A model generated the notes under the pieces. It searched no databases, was not told the DNA's origin, and was given only the letters and a program-made list of their open reading frames with translations. The position numbers and the translations under genes are program-made. DNA of 64,000 bases from JAGVSZ01 sp019137045 (GTDB taxonomy: Bacteria; Pseudomonadota; Gammaproteobacteria; Burkholderiales; SG8-39). Location of the stretch: contig JAXMFT010000002.1 in the NCBI GenBank assembly GCA_046347635.1, positions 434,001-498,000 on the forward strand, written 5' to 3'. The stretch's first letter is position 1, and each line of letters starts with the position of its first letter. Positions 26,438-35,654 of this stretch are shown here, piece by piece.

Positions 26438-28432
26438 ATGACCGACCAGAACCCGCTTCTCCGCGCGCCGGCCCGGCCGCTCCCGCGGCGCATCGCCGTG
26501 ATCGGCGCGGGCACGATCGGCCCCGACATCGGCTACTACCTGAAGAGCGCGCTGCCCGCGCTCGAGCTCGTCCTGGTGGACGTGCGGCAGGAGGCGCTCG
26601 ACCGCGCCCTCGCGCGGTTCGGCGAGTACGCGGGCAAGGCGGTGAAGCGCCGCAAGATGACCGAAGCGCAGGCCGCCGCGGTCACGCAGGGCGTGCGCGC
26701 CACCACCGACTACGAGGCGATCCGCGGCGCGGACTGGGTGCTGGAGGCGGCGACCGAGGACCTGGCGCTCAAGCGCAGGATCTTCGCGCAGGTCGAGGCG
26801 CTGGTCGCGCCCGACGCGCTCATCACGTCCAACACCAGCTCGCTGCCGGCGGCGCGCATCTTCGCCGGGCTCGCGCACCCGGGCCGCGCGACGGTGACGC
26901 ACTTCTTCGCGCCCGCGTGGCGCAACCCGGTGGTCGAGGTGGTGCGCGCGCGCGCCGCCGACCCGGCGGTCGTCGAGTACCTGCGCTGGTTCTTCTGCGT
27001 CACCGGCAAGGTCCCGCTCGCCACCGAGGACGTCGAGTGCTTCATGCTCGACCGCGTCTTCGACAACTGGTGCAACGACGCGGCGCTGCGCCTGGACCGC
27101 GCGAGCGCCGCGCAGATCGACAGCGTGGCGAGCGAGTTCGTGCACGCCGGGCCGTTCTTCGTGCTCAACATGGCGCACGGCAACCCGATCATCACCGAGA
27201 CGAACACCCTCCAGGCCGACGTCGAAGGCGAGCACTACCGGCCGGCGCCGATCTTCAGGTCGGTGGCCACCTGGGCGACGGTCCCGATGGGCGGGAAGAC
27301 GGAGGTGCCCGCCGCGGTCGCCGCGGCGGTGCGCGACCGGCTGCTCGGCGTGCTGTGGTCGCAGTCGGTGGACATCCTCGATCGAAGCATCGGGGAGGCG
27401 GCCGACCTCGACCTCGGGTGCCGGCTCGCGCTCGGCTTCCGCACGGGCCCGCTCGATCTCATGCGCCGCCTGGGCGACGCGGAGGTGAGCCGCGTGATGC
27501 AGCGCTTCGCCGCGGAGCGCCCCGGGATGCCGCAGCCCAAGCGCGCACCCGGCGAGTACCAGCGCTTCGAGCGCGGCGTGCTCGTGGACGAGCTCGATGG
27601 CGTGGTGGTGATCACGCTGCGCCGCCCCGAGGCGATGAACGCGCTGCACGACGAGCTGAACGACGAGATCCTCGCCGTCATCCGGCGGCGCGAGAGCGAT
27701 CCGCAGGTGAAGGGGTTCGTGCTCGTCGGATACGGCCCGCGCGCCTTCTGCGCCGGGGCGGACATCGGGCGCTTTCCCTCGCTGCTCGGCGACGCGGCCG
27801 CCGCCGCGCAGTACTCGCGCGACTGCTCGCGGCTGCTCGTCCATCTCGACGCGATGCGCAAGCCGGTGGTCGCGGCGCTGAACGGCATGGCGCTCGGCGG
27901 GGGCTTCGAGCTCGCGCTGCGCTGCCACGCCCTGGTCGCGCAGCGCGGCGCTTGGCTGCAGCTCCCGGAGATCACGCTCGGCATCGCGCCCGGCATCGGC
28001 GCGATGGTGGTCCCCTACCGGCGCTGGCCGCAGGCCGCGCCGCTCTTCCACGGCATGCTGCGGCGCGCCGAGCGCCTGGGCGTGGAGCAGGCGCACGAGG
28101 CCGGGATCGTGGCCGAGCTCGCCGAAGACTACCCGTCGCTCGTGCGCAAGGCGATCGCGCGGGTCCATGCGCTCGCCGGCGAGCCGCGGGCGACGCTCGA
28201 CGGGCCGGTCGCGATCGCGCCGTTCGAGGACGCGGGCGCGACGGGCTACAGCCGCGCGGTCACGGCGATCATCGAGGAGGCGGTGGCGGCCGCGGCGCGG
28301 GCGCCGACGCTCGCCGCGGCGCTCGAGATCGGGTACGCGGCGTTCGGCCGCACGGCCTGCACCGCGGCGGCGCGGGAGGGGATCGGCGCCTTTCTCGAGC
28401 GGCGCAAGCCCGACTACGCGCAGACCGGCTGA
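26438..28432 (+). CDS. 3-hydroxyacyl-CoA dehydrogenase / enoyl-CoA hydratase fusion (dehydrogenase first)
   Basis: 664-aa two-domain protein. Residues about 20-320 are a 3-hydroxyacyl-CoA dehydrogenase with NAD loop IGAGTIGPD, SNTSSLP and the catalytic-His segment THFFAPAW. Residues about 385-650 are a crotonase domain with FCAGADIGRF (oxyanion) and ALNGMALGGGFELAL. FadB/FadJ have the opposite domain order, so this is a distinct fusion. It would hydrate an enoyl-CoA and oxidise the 3-hydroxyacyl-CoA. There is no ribosome site: the ATG lies directly after the GTATAC operator and promoter, suggesting leaderless translation. First gene of a catabolic operon that includes the regulator next to it. 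Confidence 0.87.
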   Translation: MTDQNPLLRAPARPLPRRIAVIGAGTIGPDIGYYLKSALPALELVLVDVRQEALDRALARFGEYAGKAVKRRKMTEAQAAAVTQGVRATTDYEAIRGADWVLEAATEDLALKRRIFAQVEALVAPDALITSNTSSLPAARIFAGLAHPGRATVTHFFAPAWRNPVVEVVRARAADPAVVEYLRWFFCVTGKVPLATEDVECFMLDRVFDNWCNDAALRLDRASAAQIDSVASEFVHAGPFFVLNMAHGNPIITETNTLQADVEGEHYRPAPIFRSVATWATVPMGGKTEVPAAVAAAVRDRLLGVLWSQSVDILDRSIGEAADLDLGCRLALGFRTGPLDLMRRLGDAEVSRVMQRFAAERPGMPQPKRAPGEYQRFERGVLVDELDGVVVITLRRPEAMNALHDELNDEILAVIRRRESDPQVKGFVLVGYGPRAFCAGADIGRFPSLLGDAAAAAQYSRDCSRLLVHLDAMRKPVVAALNGMALGGGFELALRCHALVAQRGAWLQLPEITLGIAPGIGAMVVPYRRWPQAAPLFHGMLRRAERLGVEQAHEAGIVAELAEDYPSLVRKAIARVHALAGEPRATLDGPVAIAPFEDAGATGYSRAVTAIIEEAVAAAARAPTLAAALEIGYAAFGRTACTAAAREGIGAFLERRKPDYAQTG

Positions 28433-28442
28433 GGGGGAGCCC

Positions 28443-29111
28443 GTGATCGCGAAGCTGCAGGCGCTGGAGAGACCCGAGTCGCTCAGCGACCGCGTCTACG
28501 CGACCCTGCGCGAGTACCTGCGCGCCGGGCGCATCGCGGCCGGGCAGCCGCTGCAGGAAGCCGCGCTCGCCGCGCAGCTCGGCGTCTCGCGCACGCCGGT
28601 GCGCGAGGCGCTCGCGCGCCTCGCGACCGACGGCCTGGTGGTCGCCGAGGGGCGCAGCTTCACGCTGCCCGAGCTCTCGGTGGCCGACATCGAGGACATC
28701 TACGCCCTGCGCTTCCTGCTCGAGCCGGAGGCGCTGAGGCTCGCCGCCGCGAGCCGGCCCGACCGCGCCCGCCTCGCGCCGCTGCGCAGCGCGCTGGACG
28801 AAATGGCCGCGGCGCACGACGCGGGCGACGGCGCCGCCTTCATGGAGGCGAACTATCGCTACCGCGACGCCTGGACCGCGCTGGTGCCGAATGCGCGGCT
28901 GGTGCGCGCGATCCAGCTCTACGCCGACCACGTGCGCTACCTGCGCGCCTTCACCCTCGACGACGAGGCGGTGCGCGCCGGCGTGCTCAAGCGCCTGAAG
29001 CAGCTCGGCGCGGCGCTCGCCGCCGGCGACGGCGAGGCGGCGGCGCAGGCGATGCGCGCGCACCTGGAGAGCGCCAAGCGCATCCTGCTCGAGATCACCG
29101 CGAGGCGCTGA
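28443..29111 (+). CDS. GntR-family (FadR/FCD) transcriptional regulator, intact copy
   Basis: 222-aa FadR-subfamily regulator: winged-helix segment LSDRVYATLREYLRAG and AAQLGVSRTPVREALARLATDGLV, then an all-helical FCD ligand domain. GTG 28443 with GAGGGGGAGCC upstream was chosen, as the frame upstream is inside the previous gene. It is the best candidate to bind the four GTATAC arrays in this window, and its own operon promoter (26401-26437) carries one. The paralogue at 2171 shares almost the whole recognition helix but has a frameshifted end. The effector is probably an acyl-CoA or organic acid of the pathway (inference). Confidence 0.87.
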   Translation: MIAKLQALERPESLSDRVYATLREYLRAGRIAAGQPLQEAALAAQLGVSRTPVREALARLATDGLVVAEGRSFTLPELSVADIEDIYALRFLLEPEALRLAAASRPDRARLAPLRSALDEMAAAHDAGDGAAFMEANYRYRDAWTALVPNARLVRAIQLYADHVRYLRAFTLDDEAVRAGVLKRLKQLGAALAAGDGEAAAQAMRAHLESAKRILLEITARR

Positions 29112-29112
29112 C

Positions 29113-30246
29113 ATGGACTTCGAGCCGAGCCCCGAGCAGCGCCAGGTGCGCGCGGCGTTCGCGCGCTTCGCCGACGAGCGCGTCGCGCCGCAGGCGGCGG
29201 CGCTCGACGCGGCGCACGCGTTCCCGCGCGAGCTCTTCGCGGAGCTCGGGCGCCTCGGCTTCTTCGGCATCCGCTACCCGGAGGAGGTGGGCGGCTCGGG
29301 GCTCGACCTCGTCACGTTCTGCCTCGCGCTGGCGGAGATCGCGCGCGGCTCGATGTCGCTCGCGGGATGCGCCGCGATGCAGTCGCTGATGGGCACCAAG
29401 TTCCTGCACATGCTCGGCAACGCGGACGTGGTCGAGCGGCTGTTCAAGCCCGCGCTGCGCGGGGAGAAGATCGGCGCCATCTGCATGACCGAGCCGAACG
29501 CCGGCTCCGACCTCGACTCGATCGCCACGCGCGCGGACAAGGTCGACGGCGGGTACCGACTGAACGGGCAGAAGATCTGGGTCACCTCGGCGCCGGTGGC
29601 GGACTTCTTCACGGTGTTCGCGCGCGCGGGCGCGGAGCGCAAGCTCACGATCTTCCTGGTCGAGCGCGGGTTCGCCGGCCTGCACGTCGGCCGCGCGATC
29701 GAGAAGATGGGGGTGTGGGCGCTGACGACCTCCGAGCTCGCGCTCGACGACTGCTTCGTGCCCGACAGCCACCGCCTGTCCCGGGCCGAGGGCGACGGCG
29801 AGAGCCATCTGCGCAAGCTCCTCGCCGAGATCCGCATCATCACCGGCGCGATGGCGAACGGGGTGGCGCGCGCGGCGCTCGCCGAGGCGGTGCGCTACGC
29901 CGCCGAGCGCAAGCAGTTCGGCAAGCCGATCAACCGCTACCAGGCGATCCAGCACAAGCTCGCCGACATGGCGACCGGGCTGGAGGCGGCCGAGCGCCTG
30001 GTGCTGTACGCCGCCTGGCTCAAGGACGCCGACCGCCCGCACCACAAGGAGGCGGCGATGGCCAAGCTCTTCGCGAGCGAGACCGCGGCCTCGGTCTGCG
30101 ACCAGGCGGCGCGGGTGCTCGCCTCCTACGGGTACGCGATGGAATACCCGGTGCAGCGCTACCTGCGCGACGTCCGCTTCACCCTGATCGGGGGCGGGAC
30201 GAGCGAGATCCTGAAATTGATCATTGCTAAAGAAGTGTCGGGGTGA
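29113..30246 (+). CDS. Acyl-CoA dehydrogenase
   Basis: 377-aa FAD acyl-CoA dehydrogenase starting one base after the gntR stop. Family marks are CMTEPNAGSDLDSI, KIWVTSAPVADFF, YAAERKQFGKPINRYQAIQHKLADM and a C-terminal IGGGTSEILKLII. The Glu used as base by medium-chain enzymes (in YEGT) is Gly here, as in families where the base sits elsewhere, such as isovaleryl-CoA dehydrogenase. It would introduce a 2,3-double bond into an acyl-CoA. Given the mutase next door, a substituted malonyl-, succinyl- or aryl-propionyl-CoA substrate is possible (inference). Confidence 0.88.
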   Translation: MDFEPSPEQRQVRAAFARFADERVAPQAAALDAAHAFPRELFAELGRLGFFGIRYPEEVGGSGLDLVTFCLALAEIARGSMSLAGCAAMQSLMGTKFLHMLGNADVVERLFKPALRGEKIGAICMTEPNAGSDLDSIATRADKVDGGYRLNGQKIWVTSAPVADFFTVFARAGAERKLTIFLVERGFAGLHVGRAIEKMGVWALTTSELALDDCFVPDSHRLSRAEGDGESHLRKLLAEIRIITGAMANGVARAALAEAVRYAAERKQFGKPINRYQAIQHKLADMATGLEAAERLVLYAAWLKDADRPHHKEAAMAKLFASETAASVCDQAARVLASYGYAMEYPVQRYLRDVRFTLIGGGTSEILKLIIAKEVSG

Positions 30247-30256
30247 GCGAACGAAA

Positions 30257-30652
30257 ATGAGCGAGCGCAAGATTCGAGTGGTTCTCGCCAAGCCCGGCCT
30301 GGACGGCCACGACCAGGGGGCGAAGGTGGTCGTGCGCGCGCTGATGGACGCGGGCATGGAGGTGATCTACACCGGTCTGCGCCAGACGCCGGAGGCGGTG
30401 GCGCGCATCGCGCTCGACGAGGACGCCGACGTGATCGCGCTCTCGTCGATGGCCGCCTCGCACCTGCCGTTCTGCGAGCGGCTGAAGCCGCTGCTCGAGC
30501 GCGCCGGGCTCGGCGACAAGCTGTGGGTGATCGGCGGCAACCTGCCGAAGCAGGACCACGCGCGCCTGCGCGAGCTGGGGTTCAGGGGCATCTTCCCGTC
30601 CAGCTCCAGGCTCGACGACATCGTGCAGTTCATCCGGGAGAACGTGCCATGA
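30257..30652 (+). CDS. Cobalamin-binding small subunit of a B12-dependent acyl-CoA mutase
   Basis: 131-aa Rossmann-like B12 domain. KPGLDGHDQGAK contains the D-x-H-x-x-G motif whose His ligates cobalt from below, and SSMAASHLPF and VIGGNLPKQD complete the cobalamin pocket. It corresponds to the C-terminal domain of methylmalonyl-CoA mutase and is encoded here as a separate chain. ATG 30257 is used, since upstream in-frame codons have no family similarity. Its stop overlaps the ATG of the large subunit, so the two form one enzyme. Confidence 0.88.
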   Translation: MSERKIRVVLAKPGLDGHDQGAKVVVRALMDAGMEVIYTGLRQTPEAVARIALDEDADVIALSSMAASHLPFCERLKPLLERAGLGDKLWVIGGNLPKQDHARLRELGFRGIFPSSSRLDDIVQFIRENVP

Positions 30653-32262
30653 ACGACAGGCTGCAGAAGTCGGTCCGGCCGGTCGTGAACGAGTCGGGCA
30701 TCGAGGTGAAGCCGGTGTACACGGCGCGCGACGTCGCGGAGTCGGGCGGCGACGGCTTCATCGGCATGCCGGGCGAGTACCCGTTCGTGCGCGGCATCCA
30801 CCCGCTGATGTACCGGCAGCGGCCGTACACCATGCGCCAGTACACCGGGTTCGGCAACCCGCGCGACACGAACGAGCGCTTCAAGTACCTCATCGCCAAC
30901 GGTCAGACCGGCCTGAACGTGGCCTTCGACCTGCCGACCCAGATCGGCATCGACTCCGACGATCCGCTCGCCGTGGGCGAGGTGGGCCGCGTCGGCATGG
31001 CGGTCGATTCCCTGCGCGACTTCGAGATCGCGTTCGAGGGCATCGACCTCGACCGCATCACCGTCTCGCTCACGATCAACGGCGCGGCGCCGCAGCTCAT
31101 CGCCATGTACCTCGCGATGGCGGAGAAGCGCGGCTACGACGTGAAGAAGCTGCGCGGCACCGCGCAGAACGACATCCTCAAGGAGTTCGTCGGCCGCGGC
31201 ACCTGGATCTACCCGGTGGAGCCGTCGGTGCGGCTGGTGGGCGACACCATCGAGTACTGCGCGCAGGCAGCGCCCAAGTACAGCCCGGTGTCGGTGTGCG
31301 GCTACCACATCCGCGAGTCCGGGGCGAACCCGGTGGAGGAGATGGCCTACGGCTTCTGCATCGCGAAGGCGTACGCGGACGAGGTGCTGGCGCGCGGCCT
31401 GCCGATCGACGAGTTCGCGGGCCGCCTCTCGTTCAACTTCAACGTCTTCGGCAACCTGTTCGAGCAGGTGTGCAAGTTCCGCGCCGCGCGCGGCCTGTGG
31501 GCGAAGATCATGAAGGAGCAGTACGGCGCGAAGGATCCCGGCTCGATGTGGCTGCGCATGATCGCGGGCGGCGGCGGCGGCGGGCTCACCTACGAGCAGC
31601 CCGAGGTCAACATCGTGCGCGGCGCCTACTACGCGCTCACCGCCGCGCTCGCCGGCTGCCAGACGACGGCGCTGTGCTGCTACGACGAGGCCTACACCAT
31701 CCCGACGGAGTATTCGCAGCGCATCTCGCTGCGCACGATGCAGCTCCTGGTCGAGGAGATGGGGCTCGCCGACACGGTCGACCCGCTCGCCGGCTCCTAC
31801 TACGTCGAGACGCTCACCAACCAGATGCGCCGGGAAATGGAGCGCGTCATGGCCGAGGTGGACGCGCAGGGCGGCATCGTCAGGCTCGTCGCCGCGGGCG
31901 CGATCCAGGCGAAGGTCTCGGCCCAGGCCTACCGGATGCAGCGCGACATCGAGTCGGGCAAGTTCCGCAAGGTCGGCGTCAACTGCTACCGCGTGGACGA
32001 GACCGAGGAGCGCGAGGTGGCCTTCCACCCGTACCGCGAGGAGGACACGCGCATGCAGATCGAGAGCCTGCGGCGCATCCGGGCCGAGCGCGACGGCGCG
32101 CGGGTCGCGGCGGCGCTGGCGCGGCTGCGCGCCGACGCGGCCGCCGCGCGCAACGTCATGCCGGCGATCCTGGACGCGGTGAAGGCGTACGCGACGGTGG
32201 GCGAGATCACCGGCGAGCTGGTCGCGGTCCACGGCCGCTACCGCGAGCCGATCCGGTTCTGA
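30649..32262 (+). CDS. Large subunit of B12-dependent acyl-CoA mutase (methylmalonyl-CoA mutase type)
   Basis: 537-aa TIM-barrel mutase subunit. RPYTMRQYTGFGNPRDTN, GLNVAFDLPTQIGIDSDDP, GTAQNDILKEFVGRGT and GYHIRESGANPVEE are classic. The residues that hold the free carboxylate of succinyl/methylmalonyl-CoA appear to be kept: Tyr in RQYTGF and Arg in EPSVRLVGD. The catalytic His in GYHIRESG is also present. The enzyme should thus rearrange a carboxyl-bearing acyl-CoA. Plain methylmalonyl-CoA mutase is possible. The neighbouring CoA-transferase, acyl-CoA dehydrogenase and lactamases also allow an arylsuccinyl-CoA to benzylmalonyl-CoA type reaction as in indoleacetate degradation (inference). 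Confidence 0.88.
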   Translation: MNDRLQKSVRPVVNESGIEVKPVYTARDVAESGGDGFIGMPGEYPFVRGIHPLMYRQRPYTMRQYTGFGNPRDTNERFKYLIANGQTGLNVAFDLPTQIGIDSDDPLAVGEVGRVGMAVDSLRDFEIAFEGIDLDRITVSLTINGAAPQLIAMYLAMAEKRGYDVKKLRGTAQNDILKEFVGRGTWIYPVEPSVRLVGDTIEYCAQAAPKYSPVSVCGYHIRESGANPVEEMAYGFCIAKAYADEVLARGLPIDEFAGRLSFNFNVFGNLFEQVCKFRAARGLWAKIMKEQYGAKDPGSMWLRMIAGGGGGGLTYEQPEVNIVRGAYYALTAALAGCQTTALCCYDEAYTIPTEYSQRISLRTMQLLVEEMGLADTVDPLAGSYYVETLTNQMRREMERVMAEVDAQGGIVRLVAAGAIQAKVSAQAYRMQRDIESGKFRKVGVNCYRVDETEEREVAFHPYREEDTRMQIESLRRIRAERDGARVAAALARLRADAAAARNVMPAILDAVKAYATVGEITGELVAVHGRYREPIRF

Positions 32263-32272
32263 GGCGGGACGG

Positions 32273-33463
32273 ATGAAGCGCTACACGGTCCTCAGCATGG
32301 AGCAGGCGCTGTCGATGCCCTCGGCGACGCTGCGCTTCGCCCAGCTCGGCTGGCGCGTGATCCGCATCGAGGCGGCCGGCGCGGGCGAGGGCCTGCCCGG
32401 CGACCCGAACCGCTACATCGGCGCGCGCGTCGTGGACGACGACCGGCGCAGCTACTTCGTCGCGCCCAACGTCGGCAAGGAGGCGATCGCGCTCAACCTC
32501 AAGGACCCGCGCGGCCACGAGGTCGTGCGGCGGCTGATCACGGCGCTGAACGTGGACGTGTTCTGCTGCAACACCGTGCCGTCGCGCTACCGGCCGCTCG
32601 GCATCGACTACGAGACGCTCGCCGCGGCCAAGCCCGACCTGATCTGGGCCGGCATCTCGGCCATGGGACCGGAGTTTCCCGACGTGCCCGGCTACGACCC
32701 GGTGGTGCAGGCGATGTGCGGGTACATGGAGCTCACGGGCGATCCGAACGGCCCGCCGATGCTCTCCGGCGTGCCGGTGATCGACCTGAAGGCGGGGGAC
32801 GAGGTGTACGCGAACGTGCTGCTCGCCCTGCTGGAGCGCTCGGAGACCGGGAAGGGGCGGCGGATCGACGTGTCGATGCTGCAGGCCGCGGCGTCGTGGC
32901 TGATCACCACGCTGCCGCTGGTCGACTTCGACTGCCAGCCGAACGAGATCACGCGCGCCGGCAACGAGCACCGCAAGTTCATCCCCACCAACGTGTACCC
33001 GGCGGCCGACGGCTTCATCTACATGGCGATGGGCAGCGACGTGCAGTGGAAGCGGTTCACCGACCTCCCGCGCTTCGCCTCGTGCGCGAACGAGGTGCGC
33101 AAGACGAACGAAGGGCGCCACAAGGAGCGCGCGCAGATCCACGCCGACATCGCCGCGGTGACGCACAAGTACCCCGCGGCGGAGATCGCGGCCGACCTGC
33201 GGCGCGCCACCATCCCGAACACGCTGATCCACGACATCCCGGCGGTGCGCGCGCTGCCGGCGCTGCAGTCGCGCCTGACCGCGACCGTCACGCCGGCCGG
33301 CAAGGCGATCCGCATGCAGCCGATGGCCGTGGACCGGCCCGACGGCCGCACCGTGCTGCCGTTCCCGGCGAAGTACGGCGAGCACACCCGCGCGGTGCTG
33401 CGCGAGGCGGGGTATGCGGACCGGGACGTCGAGGCGCTGGAGAAGGCAGGAGTCATCGCATGA
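32273..33463 (+). CDS. Class III (CaiB/BaiF-family) CoA-transferase
   Basis: 396-aa family III CoA-transferase. The catalytic Asp is probably D171 in GVPVIDLKAGDEVYANVL. Other family features are LRFAQLGWRVIRIEAAGAGEG, LNLKDPRGHEVVRRLI and GYDPVVQAM. It would transfer CoA from a dicarboxylyl-CoA such as succinyl-CoA to an organic acid, which would activate the product of the lactam opening for the mutase. It sits 10 bases after the mutase gene and overlaps the next gene, so it belongs to the same operon. Confidence 0.88.
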   Translation: MKRYTVLSMEQALSMPSATLRFAQLGWRVIRIEAAGAGEGLPGDPNRYIGARVVDDDRRSYFVAPNVGKEAIALNLKDPRGHEVVRRLITALNVDVFCCNTVPSRYRPLGIDYETLAAAKPDLIWAGISAMGPEFPDVPGYDPVVQAMCGYMELTGDPNGPPMLSGVPVIDLKAGDEVYANVLLALLERSETGKGRRIDVSMLQAAASWLITTLPLVDFDCQPNEITRAGNEHRKFIPTNVYPAADGFIYMAMGSDVQWKRFTDLPRFASCANEVRKTNEGRHKERAQIHADIAAVTHKYPAAEIAADLRRATIPNTLIHDIPAVRALPALQSRLTATVTPAGKAIRMQPMAVDRPDGRTVLPFPAKYGEHTRAVLREAGYADRDVEALEKAGVIA

Positions 33464-34440
33464 AGCGCAAGTCCATCGCGGCGCTCTGCTGCGCGCTGCT
33501 CGCCCTGGCGCTCGCCGCGCCGCACGCGCTCGCGCAGGCGTTCCCGACCAAGCCGCTGCGCATCCTGGTGCCGTTCCCGCCCGGCGGCGGGACCGACGTG
33601 GCGGCGCGCGCGCTCGGCGAGCACCTGCAGAAGGAGCTCGGCCAGCCGGTCGTGGTCGAGAACCGCCCGGGCGGGAACTCGATCATCGCCACCGAGGCGG
33701 TCGCGCGCGCGGCGCCGGACGGCCACACGCTGCTCCTCACCACCGACTTCCACTCGATCAACGCCGCGTTCGGCGCCGGCCTGCCGTACGACTCGCTCAA
33801 GGACTTCGCGTTCGTCGCGCGCGTGTCCACCTCGCCGCTGATGCTGGTCGCGCATCCCGCGACCAACGCAAAGACGCTCGGCGAGCTGGTCGCGGCGGCC
33901 AGGGCGAACCCCGGCAGGCTCAGCTTCGCCTCGCTCGGCACCAGCAGCCCGCACTACCTCGGCTTCGAGTGGTTCAAGCGCATGGCGGGCGTGAGCATCC
34001 TCGACGTGCCGTACAAGGGCGGGGGGCCGGCGCTCGCCGACCTCCTCGGCGGCCAGGTCAACCTGATGTTCATCGTCGCCGCGAACGGCATCCGGCAGGC
34101 GCGTGCCGGCAAGATGGTCGCGCTCGCGGTGACCGGGCCGGCGCGCGCGGGCGTCGCGCCGGAGGTGCCGACCTTCGCCGAGTCCGGATACCCCGAGTTC
34201 GTGCTGCTGAACTGGTATGGCGTCCTCGCGCCCGCGGGCACGCCGCGCGATGCGCTCGCGCGGCTGAACGCCGCGATCGTCGGCGGGCTCGCGACCCCGG
34301 CGGTCGCGGAGCGCCTCGCCGGCGTGGGCGTCGACCCCGCGCCGAGCACGCCGGAGGGGCTGGAGGACTGGATCAGACGGGACATCGAGCGCTACCGCAA
34401 GATCATCGCGCTGACCGGCGCGAAACCCGACGGCCGCTGA
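33460..34440 (+). CDS. Bug-family periplasmic binding protein (tripartite tricarboxylate transporter receptor)
   Basis: 326-aa Bug receptor: signal peptide with the hydrophobic run LCCALLALALAAPHALAQA, then the family opening FPTKPLRILVPFPPGGGTD, ARALGEHLQKELGQPVVVENRPGG shown as GQPVVVENRPGG, and late GVLAPAGTPRDALARLN. Such proteins bind carboxylates or aromatic acids. No membrane subunits are encoded nearby, which is common for Bug genes in Burkholderiales-type genomes. The ATG overlaps the preceding stop. Confidence 0.88.
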   Translation: MKRKSIAALCCALLALALAAPHALAQAFPTKPLRILVPFPPGGGTDVAARALGEHLQKELGQPVVVENRPGGNSIIATEAVARAAPDGHTLLLTTDFHSINAAFGAGLPYDSLKDFAFVARVSTSPLMLVAHPATNAKTLGELVAAARANPGRLSFASLGTSSPHYLGFEWFKRMAGVSILDVPYKGGGPALADLLGGQVNLMFIVAANGIRQARAGKMVALAVTGPARAGVAPEVPTFAESGYPEFVLLNWYGVLAPAGTPRDALARLNAAIVGGLATPAVAERLAGVGVDPAPSTPEGLEDWIRRDIERYRKIIALTGAKPDGR

Positions 34441-34507
34441 GAGCGCGCGCGGCGTCGGTCAACCGGCGCGGCTGCCGCCGCGCGCAACGAGGAGAGGAGA
34501 CGCTGTC

Positions 34508-35644
34508 ATGAGGAAGTCCATCGTTCTTGCGGGCGCCTGCGCGCTCGCGGTCGCTGCGCCGCTCGCGCAGGCCGAGGTCACCATCGGGGTGACGCTGAGC
34601 GCCACCGGGCCGGCCGCCTCGATCGGGGTCCCGTACCGCAATGCGTTCACGATCGCCCCGACCACGATGGGCGGCGAGAAGGTGCGCTACATCGTGCTCG
34701 ACGACGCGACCGACCCCACCAACGCGGTGCGCAACGCGCGCCGGCTCGTCAGCGAGGACAAGGTCGACGTCATTCTCGGTTCCACCACTACCCCCTCGGT
34801 GCTCGCGGTCGCCGGAGTCGCGCTGGAGACGAAGACGCCGCAGATCGCGCTCGCCCCGGTCGCGCCGCCGCCGGACAAGTATCCCTGGGTCTTCTGGGTG
34901 GCGCAGCCGGTGCCGCTCATGATCGCGGGCGTCGTCGACGACATGAAGGCGAACGGCGTGAAGAGCGTGGGCTACATCGGCTACAACGACTCGTGGGGCG
35001 AGATCGTGCTGAAGGGCCTCACCGCGGCAACCGACCCGGCCGGCATCAAGATCGTGGCGAGCGAACGGTTCAACCGGCCCGACACGAGCGTGAACGCGCA
35101 GATCCTCAAGCTCATGGCCGCCGCGCCGGACGCGGTGATGGTGGGCGGCTCGGGCACGCCCGGCGCGCTGCCGCAGATCACGCTCGCCGACCGCGGCTTC
35201 AAGGGGCGCGTCTACCAGACCCACGGCGTGATCGGCCAGGACTTCATCCGCGTCGGCGGCAAGAACGTGGAGGGCGCGATCGCGCCGAGCGGGCCGGTGA
35301 TGGTGGCCGCCGACCTGCCCGACTCGAACCCGATCAAGCAGGTCGCGACCGATTTCAACAAGCGGTACGAGGCCGAGTACGGGCTGAACTCCCGCAATGC
35401 CTTCTCCGCGTATTCGTACGACGCGACGCTGCTCGTCGCCGCGGCGGTGCCCGAGGCCCTGAAAAAGGCGAAACCGGGCACCCCCGAGTTCCGCGTCGCG
35501 CTGCGCGCTGCGCTCGAGAACGTCAGGAACGTGGTCGGCACGCACGGCGTCTACAACATGAGCCCGACGAACCACAACGGCATGGACGAACGCGCGCGCG
35601 TGATGGTGCGGGTCCAGAACGGGGAGTGGCGCCTGATCCGCTGA
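34508..35644 (+). CDS. ABC transporter substrate-binding protein, branched-chain amino acid type
   Basis: 378-aa type I periplasmic binding protein with an N-terminal signal peptide (KSIVLAGACALAVAAPLAQA) and mature start EVTIGVTLSATGPAASIG. The LivK-like lobe motifs VDVILGSTTTPS and YIGYNDSWGE are present. It is a third binding protein in the island, after DctP and Bug, and lacks its own permease genes here, so it might share LivHMGF encoded at 7515-10827. A strong GAGGAGAGGAGA ribosome site precedes it. Confidence 0.86.
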   Translation: MRKSIVLAGACALAVAAPLAQAEVTIGVTLSATGPAASIGVPYRNAFTIAPTTMGGEKVRYIVLDDATDPTNAVRNARRLVSEDKVDVILGSTTTPSVLAVAGVALETKTPQIALAPVAPPPDKYPWVFWVAQPVPLMIAGVVDDMKANGVKSVGYIGYNDSWGEIVLKGLTAATDPAGIKIVASERFNRPDTSVNAQILKLMAAAPDAVMVGGSGTPGALPQITLADRGFKGRVYQTHGVIGQDFIRVGGKNVEGAIAPSGPVMVAADLPDSNPIKQVATDFNKRYEAEYGLNSRNAFSAYSYDATLLVAAAVPEALKKAKPGTPEFRVALRAALENVRNVVGTHGVYNMSPTNHNGMDERARVMVRVQNGEWRLIR

Positions 35645-35654
35645 GGGCGCGCAC

